Assembly: GCF_009389715.1 (NCBI RefSeq)
Contig: NW_024068255.1
Location: 62,001-126,000, forward strand
From: Phoenix dactylifera
Lineage: Eukaryota > Streptophyta > Magnoliopsida > Arecales > Arecaceae
Length of the DNA stretch: 64,000 bases
Reading direction: 5' to 3'
Part shown: piece after piece, positions 1 to 10,984 of the stretch
Position numbering within the stretch: the stretch's first letter is position 1
Layout: the number at the start of each line of letters is the position of its first letter
Made by a program: the position numbers and the translations under genes
The notes under the pieces: model-generated
What the model saw: the letters and a program-made list of their open reading frames with translations, nothing else
What the model was told of the DNA's origin: nothing
Database searches by the model: none

Positions 1-499
1 CCATAAATGTGTATTGCGAGATGAAAAAACCATCACATTTTTATTGGCTCTGGCTGTCCATTCGCGGCATACGTGGAAGAAATTGATTACTTCTCGAACA
101 ATTCGACATCCAAAGATGACCCGACCCACCACAGGCTCTGCCGCCACGCTCCAACTTTAGACTCGTTTGTGCGCATTAAAAGAAAATGGCCAACAAAAAA
201 AATATAATATATATATAATTAATTTTTTCAAAAATAAAAAATAATATTTTTTATGAAAAATAAAATTTTCATATTTTATAAAAAATTATGAAAGATATGA
301 AAAAGCTACTTTTCTCCTGGTTGAAAATTGCAATTGTTTTCTAAAATTATCTTTCAGATATGATAGATATACGCTAATAGAAGTCGCTTACTCTCCGTCT
401 AGCGAAGGTGCCAGGGCAGGGCTTTTTTCGTAGTAATAGTGGGCGGGTCTCATGAGATCTAATCTATGCTAGATATGAGATCTAAATATAGATATGATA
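1..499. other. Gene-free AT-rich sequence
   Basis: No exon, RNA gene or clear element is seen. From about 190 to 300 the sequence is almost pure A/T. A short near-palindrome made of repeated agatct/tagatatgagatct words lies at about 450-485. Confidence 0.6.
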
Positions 500-555
500 G
501 ATCCATTTACTATCTATTATTTGATTTACTATTATTCATGTGCTACTTTCTAAAG

Positions 556-748
556 AGGATCTTTTGTCTCATGGTAGCCTGCTCCAGTCCCCTTACGAAA
601 CTTTCGTTATTGGGTTAGCCATACACTTCACATGTTTCTAGCGATTCACATGGCATCATCAAATGATACAAGTCTTGGATAAGAATCTACAACGCACTAG
701 AACGCCCTTGTTGACGATCCTTTACTCCGACAGCATCTAGGGTTCCTT
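556..748 (-). pseudogene. rps12: Plastid rps12 fragment (exon 2 3' end and following intron)
   Basis: The last part (about 708-748) reads on the minus strand as G-T-L-D-A-V-G-V-K-D-R-Q-Q, the end of the second exon of plastid ribosomal protein S12. The rest matches the 5' part of the downstream group II intron. It stops within a short overlap with the 23S rRNA piece (shared bases around ggttcc), which suggests joining at microhomology. It lacks the other exons and cannot be functional. Confidence 0.85.
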
Positions 749-805
749 AACCAAGCCACTGCCTATGAGTCGCCGGCTCATTCTTCAACAGGCACGCGGT
801 CAGAG
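743..805 (-). pseudogene. rrn23: Plastid 23S rRNA fragment
   Basis: About 63 bases match, on the minus strand, the plastid 23S rRNA segment that contains the sequence gaatgagccggcgactcata. It is a small internal piece of a gene of about 2.8 kb, wedged between rps12 and rps2 fragments. Confidence 0.85.
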
Positions 806-1192
806 ATCAACGATGATCACAATATCAGGCAACCCCGCCATATATTTGATCCCACCGAGATATGTTTGCAAGGTAGATAATTTTCTCTTCAACATTGCAG
901 CATCTCTTTTGGAGAGACAGTTGAGTTTCCCCATCTTTTGTTCTGCTCTTAAGTCCCTGAACTTGTGAAGTCTCGTTTCCGTAGTGGACCAATTCGTTAA
1001 CATACCACCAAGCCATTTTTTATTAACATAATGACACCGAGCCCTTATTGCAGCTGATGCTACTGAATCCGCTGCTTTATTTTTTGTACCTACGATTAAG
1101 AAGTTTTTTCCCCTACTTGCTGCATCAAAAACTAAATCACAGGTTTCTGATAAAAAACGAGCAGTTCTAGTGAGATTTGTAATATGAATACC
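806..1192 (-). pseudogene. rps2: Plastid rps2 fragment
   Basis: The minus-strand frame encodes the N-terminal/central part of plastid ribosomal protein S2, from [13 protein letters not shown] to the motif [19 protein letters not shown]. Both ends are cut: the N-terminal ~40 residues are replaced by tRNA spacer sequence and the C-terminal third is missing. The frame is open across the fragment, with some substitutions relative to the plastid gene as I recall it. No transit peptide is present. It is a pseudogene inside the NUPT. Confidence 0.9.
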
Positions 1193-1197
1193 TGCAA

Positions 1198-1330
1198 AGC
1201 GAGCTATATCCCCCGAGCCAAGTGGAGTATGCATGAAAGAGTCAGATGCTTCTTCTATTCTTTTCCCTGGCGCAGCTGGGCCATCCTGGACTTGAACCAG
1301 AGACCTCGCCCGTGAAGTAAATCATCGCAC
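1198..1330 (-). pseudogene. Plastid trnI-GAU 3' exon, spacer and trnA-UGC 5' end
   Basis: On the minus strand this reads intron end, trnI-GAU 3' exon (about 1277-1311, ending ...ccaggatggccca), the short trnI-trnA spacer (1215-1276), and the first bases of trnA-UGC (gggggatatagctc, 1201-1214). Neither tRNA is complete: trnI lacks its 5' exon and trnA stops after the acceptor/D-stem start. Confidence 0.85.
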
Positions 1331-1332
1331 CT

Positions 1333-1480
1333 ACGCCTCTATCTGTTGCGGGTCGACGGCTCCTTCCCCTTCTTCAAACTCCGATTCGTATTTTTCATAT
1401 AGAAATCTCTGATCAACGATAGAACAAGATCCATTTTGCATCATATCTAACTGATTCCTTGGTTCGGACCGAAGAAGTAA
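1333..1480 (-). pseudogene. ycf2: Plastid ycf2-like fragment
   Basis: The minus strand reads [20 protein letters not shown], followed by D-P-Q-Q-I-E, as in the C-terminal part of plastid Ycf2 as I recall it. The sequence from about 1480 to 1900 looks plastid in character but I could not assign it to a gene. Confidence 0.65.
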
Positions 1481-1915
1481 TGTCATCTTGATAGAGATGA
1501 CAGACCCATTTTCTGTATTATCAATAGGATCAATTATAACAAGTCACACACTCATATTCCGGAAATACCGAAACAAATAAATCTCACGGTCGAACTACCA
1601 GAATGGTCTAGGAATCCGAGTCGAATGAGAAAAATGCGGATCAAGGCCCTTAGATCTATTTACTTCGTCGAAAAGAGGGCAAAATTCTCTGAATCTTTCT
1701 TTGTTATTTTCGTTAGGTTCAAGTCTGGCGGGAATAATATTCTACGACTAACAACTCATTTATTTTCAAACCGATCCATTTACTATCTATTATTTGATTT
1801 ACTAATCCTTTATATTGGATTAGTACGAGAGGTACGGCGAAGCCTTATACCAGTCGTGCTTGGAAAGCACTCCCTTTTTGAAGCGTGGATTTCCTCTAAA
1901 AAAATGAGTTTTTAG

Positions 1916-3266
1916 ATATTTTATATAATTTTTCAAGAAATGTAAATGTTCAAGCAAATATAAGTTATTATAGAACGTGCTACCATAATCAAATATACTA
2001 AAATTATTTTTTTATACATAATATTTTTTTAAAAAAATATTTTGATTTAAAAAATTTGGTGGACCAAATGAGTCTTTTAAGTCAAATTTTTAAGCATTAT
2101 AGACAAAAAAGAACAACTTCAATCTCCAACGAAAACCTGCAAAACTAAAAATTAGCTTTGGAATGACAGATGCATATCTCAAAGTCTCAGGAAAGACAAC
2201 TTGCTTGGTCTAGAAAAAAAGATGGAACATGACCTGCCAAACATTTTAATTTATATCATAAATTCATTGGCATTACTATTTTATGGTGATTGGATCCCCT
2301 CCAGCATGCGAGGTGCAGTTGAAATGCACGCTATCATTCCTGAATTATCTGAATAAATAGGACAGGTACAAACTGTTGATGCATCCATGATGAATTATCA
2401 AGTTGAACTCTCCAGCTTATAACAAAAACCAGAAAGCTTCCAAGCCGCTACTTTATGCCTGTACCAATTCATACGATATCAGGTTCTCTGGACTGCACAA
2501 GCTGCAATTTTTGTTCCATTTTCTTTAGAAAAAGATCCAGCTGAGTTCAATTGCAATCTATTAGAGGAACAAACAAAAATTACTGAATTATGCATGCTTT
2601 TTTTTATCTTTTCATCCAGCTTATTTATTGGTATCAATATAATTGCACAAGGCAAACCAGGCTGTATAAAAGAAAGGAAGAAATTGTTTTCGACATCAGA
2701 GCCTGTTGCAATTTAACATATATAAACAAAGAAGAATGCTTATTTACTAGGAGTTGGATACCCTGTAGGATGCGGCGCCAAGGCTTTGAACCAACTTGCA
2801 AGGAGAAGGTTGTCCCGAGAATCAGGAAAAGCAACATACTATAACAAATAGAATACTGGCCTCCAAATAGCAGATACTTGATGCAGGCCTAGATATCTTT
2901 ATTTACAAACCATGCATGTCAAAGCCTGTTCTTGCAGCACTGGTCAGAAAGAAGGCGACCCATAATGACCTAAACAACCCTGACCTGGTTCCGTTTCATA
3001 CACAAGTGACTGCAAATGTGACATAGTAAATAGGAAATAAGAAAATGATTGGATTATAGAAAGGAAGGCGTATATTTGAGATTCCTTTTTCAATTAGATA
3101 AATAATACAATCATGTCAACTTTGCCGGGAACAATTTGAAAGAACTTATCAAATCTAGTTGTTGTGATCCCCGTTGGATGACATGGGTAGCTTGGTGAAG
3201 CTGGAAACACCAAGCACCTGGCTGACACAGATGCCTGGATGGATCCCTCATTACTTTATTTCCATC
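1916..3266. other. Intergenic sequence, 3' flank of the START-domain gene
   Basis: AT-rich with only short chance frames. The high-coordinate side (about 2950-3266) probably holds the 3' UTR of the minus-strand gene that ends at 3267. Nothing else was recognised. Confidence 0.5.
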
Positions 3267-6200
3267 TCACAATCTCCTTCCTTGCTTCGCAAACCTCCTG
3301 GCCACTCCAAAAATGACTGCCTTGGTCAACAGGCCATGGTCGAGAGTACATGCGAGGGCCACAGCACCCCCAATTACAAGGAACTTGGGTATGTTCCCTG
3401 CCCAATGCTTCTGTTTCTCTGCTTCTACTATTTCCAGGGATGAACAGGTGCCCACTTCTGATGACCTTAGATCATCAGCATTGAGCTTGGTGTTGATTTG
3501 TGCCATAACAGCACTCTGCGATAGTGGCTCGTCAGACCTCCTGGCGATCTGGTAGGCGCGCAGGCCAGGTTCAATCCTTTTAACACAACCCCACATCCCC
3601 TGCCGGACACCCAGTTTTGCTATCTCCCTTGGGATGCCCATGTCCTCGTGATGGAACAGTAACACCTCACAGGCAGTCAACTGGCCATCCCCTCTCCTTG
3701 ACTCAACTGTTAACAATACACTAGTTGTTCAGAAGGCTCTAGAGAAGTTTATGAGGCATTTGTCGGTTCATATATTTATGGAAGAAGAAAAACAACAGTA
3801 CAAGAATGGACTTCAAACCTGCACGAATGCACCAGCTGGAATAGTATAAGTCAACACGCCTGGGTTTGTTGCGTCTAGGTATAGAGTGGCATGGCACTCC
3901 CTGAAACATGAGACCAGATATTAGACATTTCTAAAGATAATAAACAATAGAATGGTCAAAAAGTATATAAAACTTGTGAAGATAAAGTGAGATCTGTTGT
4001 TGCTAGTAGCAAATTCAAATGCCAGACATGCCCAATTCATGTTTGCAATAGATAACACATTGCTTCATTTTGTTATTTTCATTTACACATAAGTTCTTTG
4101 GTTTTTATACCTTCTAGTAAATTAGACGACAAAATGATGGTGATCGTCTCTAGCAGGACAATGCAAACAAAGTCCAGTGCAAATGAAGATTCAATCTCTG
4201 ATAGCACCTCTACACAACAAAATGTTAGAGGGAAGAGAGCATATGGTTGGACAAGCATCAAAGATATACCAGCCAGATGACGCTAGAACTTTGAAATAAA
4301 ATGATTCCGTAAACTTTGTTGGTCAGACAAGAAGCGGGCCCTAGAAACATATTTGACCAAAATTATAGAAGTTTTAAGCAGCAGAATATATGGCAATGCC
4401 TGTCTCAAATCTATAATATTGTCAGCGAGTCAAAAGCACAGCAAAATTAAAGCAGTGCAACTCATTGAGCAGGAAGCAACTTTCATATCAAGTATTATTG
4501 GTTTAGAATGGATAAGGAGAAGGGGAGGAAAATCTAAACATGCCTATGGAGGATCAAGAGAGAATTATATAGCATTCATGAAAAGAAGATGTCCAGAAGG
4601 CATAGGAATTTTAGTCCATTGAAGCAAGCTTTTAAATTCTCAAAGCCAAAAAAAGGATCATGCTGATAAAAGAGAGACTGACACAGCAGATTGAGAAGGC
4701 ACGGTTGGTGGCATACTTAAGGATAGGATAATGTTTTGAATCATAATAACAATGATCTAACGGATGCAAAGATTAAAAATTTCCTCTAACAAGGTTAATT
4801 CTCTCTATGATCTATATTAATATTGCAGTAAGCACGGGGAAGCCAAACAGAATATGGTGACTGAATTTCTTAGATGTTCAAGGTTTGATTAACCGACTGT
4901 GAGTGAAACAATAAAATAAACTGTGGAAGTTTGCAGATTTGCACTTGCAGTAACTTGGCAAGGACTTGCCAAAGTGAAAGCAGTTGCTTTAGTGCACTCA
5001 GTTTAGAATGGAGATGCAAGTTTCAACAGAACAATTTTTAGGGAGCAAGCAAATAATTCAATGGCTGTACTTTAAACTACATAAGATCTTCTTTTTCCAA
5101 AGAAAAAAATGAAAGAGATTTTCGTTCTCAGATATACATGCAGGAAATTTTCACAACACTTCCTTGTATTCCTTCTTTTAATCTTAACCTAAATTCCCAG
5201 GTATGATGAAGTGGAACCATTTTTTAAAAAGGACTTTTAGAGCAGTTAAGCAATACTTTCATTGAAACTAACTCAATTTTAGCTACATGTTAAACAGCTG
5301 TACCAAAATTAGGAAACTCAACAACTCCTAAATGTGCCTCGAGAAAATTTTTTGCATGTTATCCATCTAAAGACGATATGAACACAAAACCATTTGGAAC
5401 AACAAAATTATATAGCAGTAATTCTAGAATTGCTGAGTATAGAATATGCAATTAAGCAATTTCCTTCAGAGTTTAGATCATATTCATCTTTTGCATCCTA
5501 CTGTAAGCACCACAAACTATACATACTCTATTTAATCGAACTTTTATGTTCAAGCACCATTACATACTCTCATCAGATAACCAAGTTTTCTTCATTTCCA
5601 TTGATAAACTACCCTACGGTTCATCTCATGTTTTAAGAAATGAATTCCATAAGAAAGACAAAGGCATCTGAACATTTCCATCAGAAAAAGATAAAAGCAT
5701 CTGAACATGATGAATCTGTAGAAAACAACTAAAGCAGATGCACTTTACTATCCATTACCCTCCTTACCTTTGTCACACAGTAATATGTTCTTCCCAAGTC
5801 CCATATTCGGCGGCCAATAGTGTACTCTCTATCACTGCAGAAGAAGGGGAACTGCATAACAGGAGAGCGAAAAGAGAAAAAAACGTAAGCAAACACAATG
5901 AGCAGCCCTGATTCATAGCATCCAAAGAAGTCTCATGAAAGAGGTCGCACCTTTCGAATCCAGTGAACTACCGCCGTCCCTGTTTTCGGACATTCCTTTA
6001 GTATTTCATGGTAGAGAAGCATGTCATCCCATCCATTCTTGATCCGGAACTCATCATCCCAAAAGAAGTCCCTCACAATCTCTGGCGTTGCATCCTCAAA
6101 GACAGTTCTACTGCGATATTGCGAAGGACCCACCTAGCATGAATTGAACAAATGCTTCAATACCAGAGTCATCATACTAAGACGAGAGACATAGCATATA

Positions 6201-6855
6201 AAATCTTTAAAGCAGAAGTAGACAGTTCCACTTTTGCAATTGAAACTGCTCTTAATGAGAAACCTGCTTAGGTGAGGGGGCATACCTTAGGATCTCTCCG
6301 CCATGCTTGATAGCTCATGCTCGGCAAGGACCGGTCCATCATTTTGTGCCACACCGGCCCCCCATCAGTCACCTCGACGAGCTGGCAGAGGTGCTCTAAA
6401 TCCTCCTCCGTGACCGCCAATTTCTCACTTTCTCCATCTGCAGGACTGCGTAATGCACGACCATCAAACGCCCCAATCGCAAACCATAATTCCAGCAATC
6501 TCATAAGCTCGAGACAGATCAAAACCCTTGATTAACCAACTTACCTCACCACAGCCATGTTCTCCTCCTTTCCAAAACTCTTGCCGGAAACCGGAGAACT
6601 GATGCTACTTGGTAGCTGAGCCTTCAAAGAATCGACGCTCGATGTCTTCGAGGGGGGCAGACGGCGACCACCCAGGCTGGCCTTCTCCCCGCCAACCAGA
6701 CTCGCGGCCCATCTCGGCCTCCACGCCCAACCGACAAAAAGCCCTACAAGAACCGCGATCCAGAGAGGGGCGGCGACCAAGGCGAGCTCGGCGACGCCGT
6801 CTCCGACGGCGGGCTTCCCCAAGATCCCAATCAGCGCGTCCAGAGTCAACGTCAT
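3267..6855 (-). CDS. START-domain lipid-binding membrane protein (419 aa, six exons)
   Basis: Coding exons, in transcript order: 6545-6855, 6286-6445, 5951-6133, 5768-5851, 3819-3900, 3267-3706. All introns are GT..AG and the joined frame gives 420 codons including the stop. Residues ~25-45 (L-V-A-A-P-L-W-I-A-V-L-V-G-L-F-V-G) form an N-terminal membrane segment. Residues ~105-330 form a START (lipid-binding) domain with W-R-R-D-P-K, F-F-W-D-D-E-F-R and W-D-L-G-R-T-Y-Y blocks. A second hydrophobic stretch near the C-terminus (F-L-V-I-G-G-A-V-A-L-A-C) is followed by a basic tail. This layout matches the plant 'polyketide cyclase/START' proteins of about 400-430 aa such as Arabidopsis At4g14500. 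The ligand is unknown; lipid or sterol binding is inferred from the family. ORFs at 4079-5636 lie in intron 4 and are not genes. Confidence 0.9.
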
Positions 6856-7235
6856 CTATCTATCTATAATATATCTACCTATCCACCTATCAGGGATTGA
6901 TAATTCCAAGACAACAAACAGCTGCAAGAACCCAAATGAAATCCTCGGTCGGGCTGGAATCGCACGGCAGCAGCGCTTCCGAGCGATTCAAGGGTTCAAT
7001 GGGCCACTTTTGGAATTATAAGAAAAAGAGCAGCTTGTGGAGGAGAGAGGCGGAGGAATGGAGAAAGAGAGAGGAAGATAGAAGACGAAGGGGGGTGGCT
7101 CTCTCTAAGAGAGGTCGAGAGTTCGGATAAGGATTTTGAAGAGATGCGCCGGGAGGCCTCTGATTGGATTTCCGCAGGGTCCGAGAGGATAAGTAAGCGG
7201 AAGAGAAGCCCTAGAGAGAGCAGATAGAAATAATT
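6856..7235 (-). promoter_or_regulatory. 5' UTR and promoter-proximal region of the START-domain gene
   Basis: Upstream of the ATG the minus strand is pyrimidine-rich (ctctct, cttcttcc), typical of a plant 5' leader. No convincing TATA box was found and the transcription start is not fixed by the sequence. Plus-strand frames here are shadows. Confidence 0.4.
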
Positions 7236-8306
7236 TGTTCGAAGATAGATAAGGAACGGAGCCTCAACTTCTAGTTGGGACGTTAGCGGATGAAATCTCT
7301 CAATCCGAAGGAGGGGAACGGTAACGACCCTTTCGGTTCGTGGCCTGGAGGAGGGGAAGTAAAGAGGAGAGGAGAGTTTTAACTTTTATATGGGAGGGAG
7401 TTGGTTTTTGGATCCTCGTTTGTCACGCGCGCGGACTCGGGAGACAGTGGGCGCGGACCCGGAACCCCGACTCCAAAATAGACGGTGGGGATCGGTTGAA
7501 CGTGGCCGCGTTTGGTGTGTACTGCATTCACGCGTTGTTTGACGGTGGGAGCGAGGAAGTCCAAATTGGACCGCGGGTGATGGTCTCCGGAAGGGAGATG
7601 TGGATGTGGATATTGTGATTTGGGAAGCGTGATCTTAATAGAATTTAGAATCATTTGATTAGATTTTTTTTTAGATTTAATTTTTATTTATATTGGGGGT
7701 TCCAATGTCATCTTGCAAAGTGGATCTCTTGTTGGCACTGAAACATACTCCTTGCTTTTTTTTATTATTATTGGGAGATTTGGACATGGGTTTCTTTCGC
7801 AGGGAATCATGGGATATTTTAATGACAAAAGAAGCCTAATGTGTTAGTATAAAAGAGGTTACCAGGAAATAAATAAAGTATCTTGAAATGGAGAACGGGG
7901 TTAATGATATGGACACCTAAAAAGAGTCCTTCGATGGAAACGAGGGTCACATGTTAATAGAGAATTCATCCAATAAGAGGCTTAAAATGTTTGTCAGAGG
8001 GTTGAGACTTGAGATGCACTCTTTCTCAAACATTGCTTCCTTAGAATATCTTAATCACAATCATGTATTTGCATCTTAAAACATGTGGAGATGAAATTTT
8101 AGTTAATTTGCATGCTTCTAGATAGCGTATAGCAACATAACTTTCTAATTATGCCAACATATATACCTACTTGTATCGCATCTTCTAAATAATTGTCTTC
8201 AGTTCATAGATAAATTGAATACTAGAAAGATGAAGTCAAAAGTGCCAATCTTCAATTGGAACCACTTATGATTTAACTTGAATTAGAGTGCATATGATTC
8301 AATTTT
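7236..8306. other. Intergenic sequence
   Basis: A GC-richer part (7300-7620) grades into AT-rich DNA. The frames at 7340-7654 have no recognisable domain. Nothing else was identified. Confidence 0.5.
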
Positions 8307-8321
8307 GGATGGATGACTGTT
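8307..8321. repeat. Target-site duplication, left copy
   Basis: ggatggatgactgtt, identical to 8818-8832, directly flanks the LINE insertion. Confidence 0.9.
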
Positions 8322-8322
8322 C

Positions 8323-8353
<31 letters not shown>

Positions 8354-8817
8354 GCTAAAGCGGATAGGTTATACCTAGCGAGTACGGATGCACCCAATAA
8401 AGTCAGAAAACAAAATGCCTCGGAGTGCCCAGAGCAACTCTTCATCTCCAACCCATAAGGTACCACCGGAATGACTGGCTACATAAATAGCCATCCAATC
8501 TGCAGCTCCGTTGGCTTTTCGGAAGACATGCTTGACTTGTAAGGCCCCTCCCTCCTTCAACATTGTCCAAATATCTCGGAGCAAAGGGTGCTCGCATCTG
8601 TTGCCCCTTGGACCTCCCGGATTTAATTGATAGCTGTGGCCGAGTCACCTTCCAGGATGATAGAGCTAGCTCGTAACTCGCGTTGGGCATGACGAAGGCC
8701 CGCTTAAGCAACCCTCAGCTTCGCACCGAGAACCGAGATGTCGAATAGCTGACAACCATCGAAGTTGACCTTGAGGAAGTTCGGAGGTGGATGCTCCCGG
8801 ATGAAAAACACCATACA
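8322..8817 (-). mobile_element. 5'-truncated LINE (non-LTR retrotransposon) 3' end, RNase H remnant
   Basis: About 496 bases bounded by a perfect 15-bp target-site duplication. On the minus strand the element starts inside the RNase H-like domain (P-P-P-N-F-L-K-V-N-F-D-G-C, the usual start of the plant LINE RNase H; later V-F-R-K-A-N-G-A-A-D-W-M-A) and ends in an A-rich tail, seen on the plus strand as repeated cttttc then poly-T (8322-8352). The reading frame is interrupted, so it is dead. Extreme 5' truncation plus poly-A plus TSD is the signature of target-primed reverse transcription. Confidence 0.9.
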
Positions 8818-8832
8818 GGATGGATGACTGTT
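8818..8832. repeat. Target-site duplication, right copy
   Basis: Second copy of ggatggatgactgtt, identical to 8307-8321. Confidence 0.9.
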
Positions 8833-9314
8833 AGAAGCATTAAATTTAAATACTGCCGAATACGGTCGTATTGGTTTCTTCTTGGAGCAGTGCTTCTCGT
8901 ATACCAATCAGTACTTTGGACGATGTATGGGGGGATGCCTCATGGCCCTGCTAGTATTTAAAATCTCAGGCATAAGAGCTTGTAGTGATACTGTAAAGTT
9001 ATTTAGACACTTAGCTCAAATTATTTGTCAAGGAATAATCGTGCCAAAATTTTATATTACATAAATTTTACTTTCAGCATATCTCTTCATGTTGAAGCAG
9101 CGCTTTTCTGGTTTTCCCAAAATATTGTATACTGAAAGAAGGATGGGCATTTGCAAATCGCTCTCACTCTAGTCTTACATATTGGCACGTATCTAAAACC
9201 TTGACACATACACACGTGATTGATGCCAATCACACTGAACTTGTTGTACATTGTCTCTGAAAGTGTCAATGATTGATTTACACTTCCACTAAATTTTCTC
9301 AATCTCTGGTGAGA

Positions 9315-9460
9315 TATGCCTCCGCATCCAATAATACAACCACATTCCTCATCACCTTATCTGCCCGGATTCGACGCCCCACTAAAATCATGCGTGCCAG
9401 CTCGGCCGATCAATGGATGGGGGACATATGGCGCACCGAATCAACAGTAGAACGTGTAAA
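9315..9460 (+). repeat. Dispersed repeat, copy 1 (related to 20485-20615)
   Basis: The segment beginning atccaataatacaaccacat and containing gattcgacgccccactaaaa recurs with scattered differences at 20485-20615, about 11 kb away. Weaker similarity continues on both sides to an actagataaaaaaa tract (near 9755 and 20648). It is probably part of a degenerate retroelement. No coding capacity was recognised. Confidence 0.7.
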
Positions 9461-9781
9461 AGCTGTAAATAAGATTATGAACAATAATGAAAAGAGTAGC
9501 GCATCTGGATCCATGGATAATCTAAACAATCAAATCTTATTTTTTTCTTCCTGTTAAAATACACGGCGATGGCGACTGATTTTGTGTTATCCTTATAAGC
9601 ATCAAGAATAACGCAGCGAAAACTTTTTCGTAAGTGATTACTATAACCAACTAATAACCACCCACGTTTAGTTATATGGGTCAAAATTCAACAAAAAAAA
9701 AAAACCTCCAGTGAATAGTACAAATGATTATAGCTCGGTGCAATCTCAGCGTACTAGATAAAAAAAAAAAAAAATGTAATT

Positions 9782-9872
9782 ATCGGCTTGAAGAGTATAA
9801 CCCCAAAATCATTCAATAAAGTTAACCGGAGTTTCCTCAACAATCGGCTTGAAGCTACAGGTTTTGGGGTTA
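9782..9872. repeat. Short direct and inverted repeats
   Basis: atcggcttgaag occurs at 9782-9793 and 9843-9854, and the words taaccccaaaa (9798-9808) and ttttggggtta (9862-9872) are perfect inverted partners around the second half. The meaning is unknown; it may be the edge of an old element. Confidence 0.5.
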
Positions 9873-10009
9873 AATGTTGTTCTTGTTATTCATCATCATT
9901 GCTGATGTATTAGACTCCAACAGGATGCTTCTGAATCTCTGGCAGTGGCCCCAGCCACATCACTGGATATTAGCATCTTCTGACACATTTTTTTTTTCCC
10001 GAAAAGTTG

Positions 10010-10445
10010 AGGATCTTCGTCTCTAAGTTGAAGTTCATTCTATATTCCTTTGACCTAATGACCGGATTCCAAATTAACTTTAAGAAGAGCAAATTAACAA
10101 ATTGATATGTAGAAAAAGGATAATTCTATCTATTGAAGGCTATTTAACCCTTGTTAATGCAGTCTTGAGCTCCATTCGAAGTTGGTGGATTTTAGACCCT
10201 GTTCTTGGCAAATGGGTCATTTGCAAAATTGGCATGCTCCAAAGAGCTTTCTTATGGAGGGGCCAAGATCAATGTATGGGAAGTCATTTTCAGGTGCTCA
10301 TATGCCGCCCGCCCCAGAAAGTTTGGTTCTTGCCGAGTAATGGACAATGGACCTCCTGGAATATTGATGGATGTATGGGACTGCGATGATCCTCTTAGTA
10401 GAATGTTTCCGAATCTACAGTCACTAGCCAGCAGTACTGCAACCT
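10010..10445 (+). mobile_element. LINE reverse-transcriptase fragment
   Basis: The plus strand reads, in frames broken by stops, L-M-T-G-F-Q-I-N-F-K-K-S-K then G-Y-L-T-L-V-N-A-V-L-S-S-I and K-W-V-I-C-K-I-G-M-L-Q-R-A-F-L-W-R-G. These are the C-terminal blocks of plant non-LTR reverse transcriptases (consensus G-R-L-T-L-I-K-S-V-L-S-S-I ... R-R-F-L-W-x-G). It is truncated at both sides with no poly-A tail seen, so it is an old fragment. Confidence 0.8.
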
Positions 10446-10984
10446 GGAAGCTCTACTGAGAATGTAAAAGATAATTCTGTTATTTCTACTTAGACTATAA
10501 GCAACGAATACCCATCCTTACGACAAACGTGAATATGATTGAAGCCTCCGAATATTTTCTTCAATAAAAAAAAGACAAGTGACAAAGGCAAATATATCAT
10601 AATCCATTTTATTTTTGAAGAACAAGTTACTAGATATATTTAGGAATAATATGATTTCCAGTTGGACTACGAGCAATAATAATTTTTCATACAGCCATAT
10701 GTACATTATTAGCATAGTAATTGGCTGCTTCGATTTTTATTTAAATAAAATACATAAGAAAAGATACCAAGTAGAGTCATAGATGATAAAAGTAAACACA
10801 TCATTTATCCATCTTACTTCAAATAGCAATCTTACTGTAAAAATATCAACCAGACAGCACTTCAATTATGCCACACAGAAATAAGAAATTATTGCCATAC
10901 ATAAATAAACATAATTTGTGGAGCCGATAAGCATAGTGTCTACTTCCACTTTTCTTATTCATGAATCAAACACAGCCCAAACAA
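10446..10984. other. Intergenic sequence, 3' flank of the amidase gene
   Basis: AT-rich. It probably includes the amidase 3' UTR close to 10985. No other feature was recognised. Confidence 0.5.

Larger units (their letters stand above)
500..1804. other. Nuclear-integrated plastid DNA (NUPT), rearranged mosaic
   Basis: Short stretches recognisable as plastid genome lie side by side in an order no plastid genome has: rps12 exon 2/intron (about 556-748), 23S rRNA (about 743-805), rps2 (about 806-1192), trnA-UGC 5' end plus trnI-trnA spacer plus trnI-GAU 3' exon (about 1198-1330), then a ycf2-like piece (about 1333-1480) and further probable plastid sequence to about 1900 whose source I could not name. 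All named pieces read on the minus strand. A 32-base segment is present at both ends (500-531 and 1773-1804). Identities rest on recalled plastid sequences, not on an alignment. Confidence 0.85.

Noticed and set aside
800..1234. 144-codon frame encoding S2-like protein
   Set aside because: It is a piece of plastid rps2 fused to tRNA spacer at its start, lacks the C-terminal third and sits in a plastid mosaic; treated as a pseudogene.
4079..5636. Several 60-90 codon frames
   Set aside because: They fall in intron 4 of the START-domain gene with no splice or domain support.
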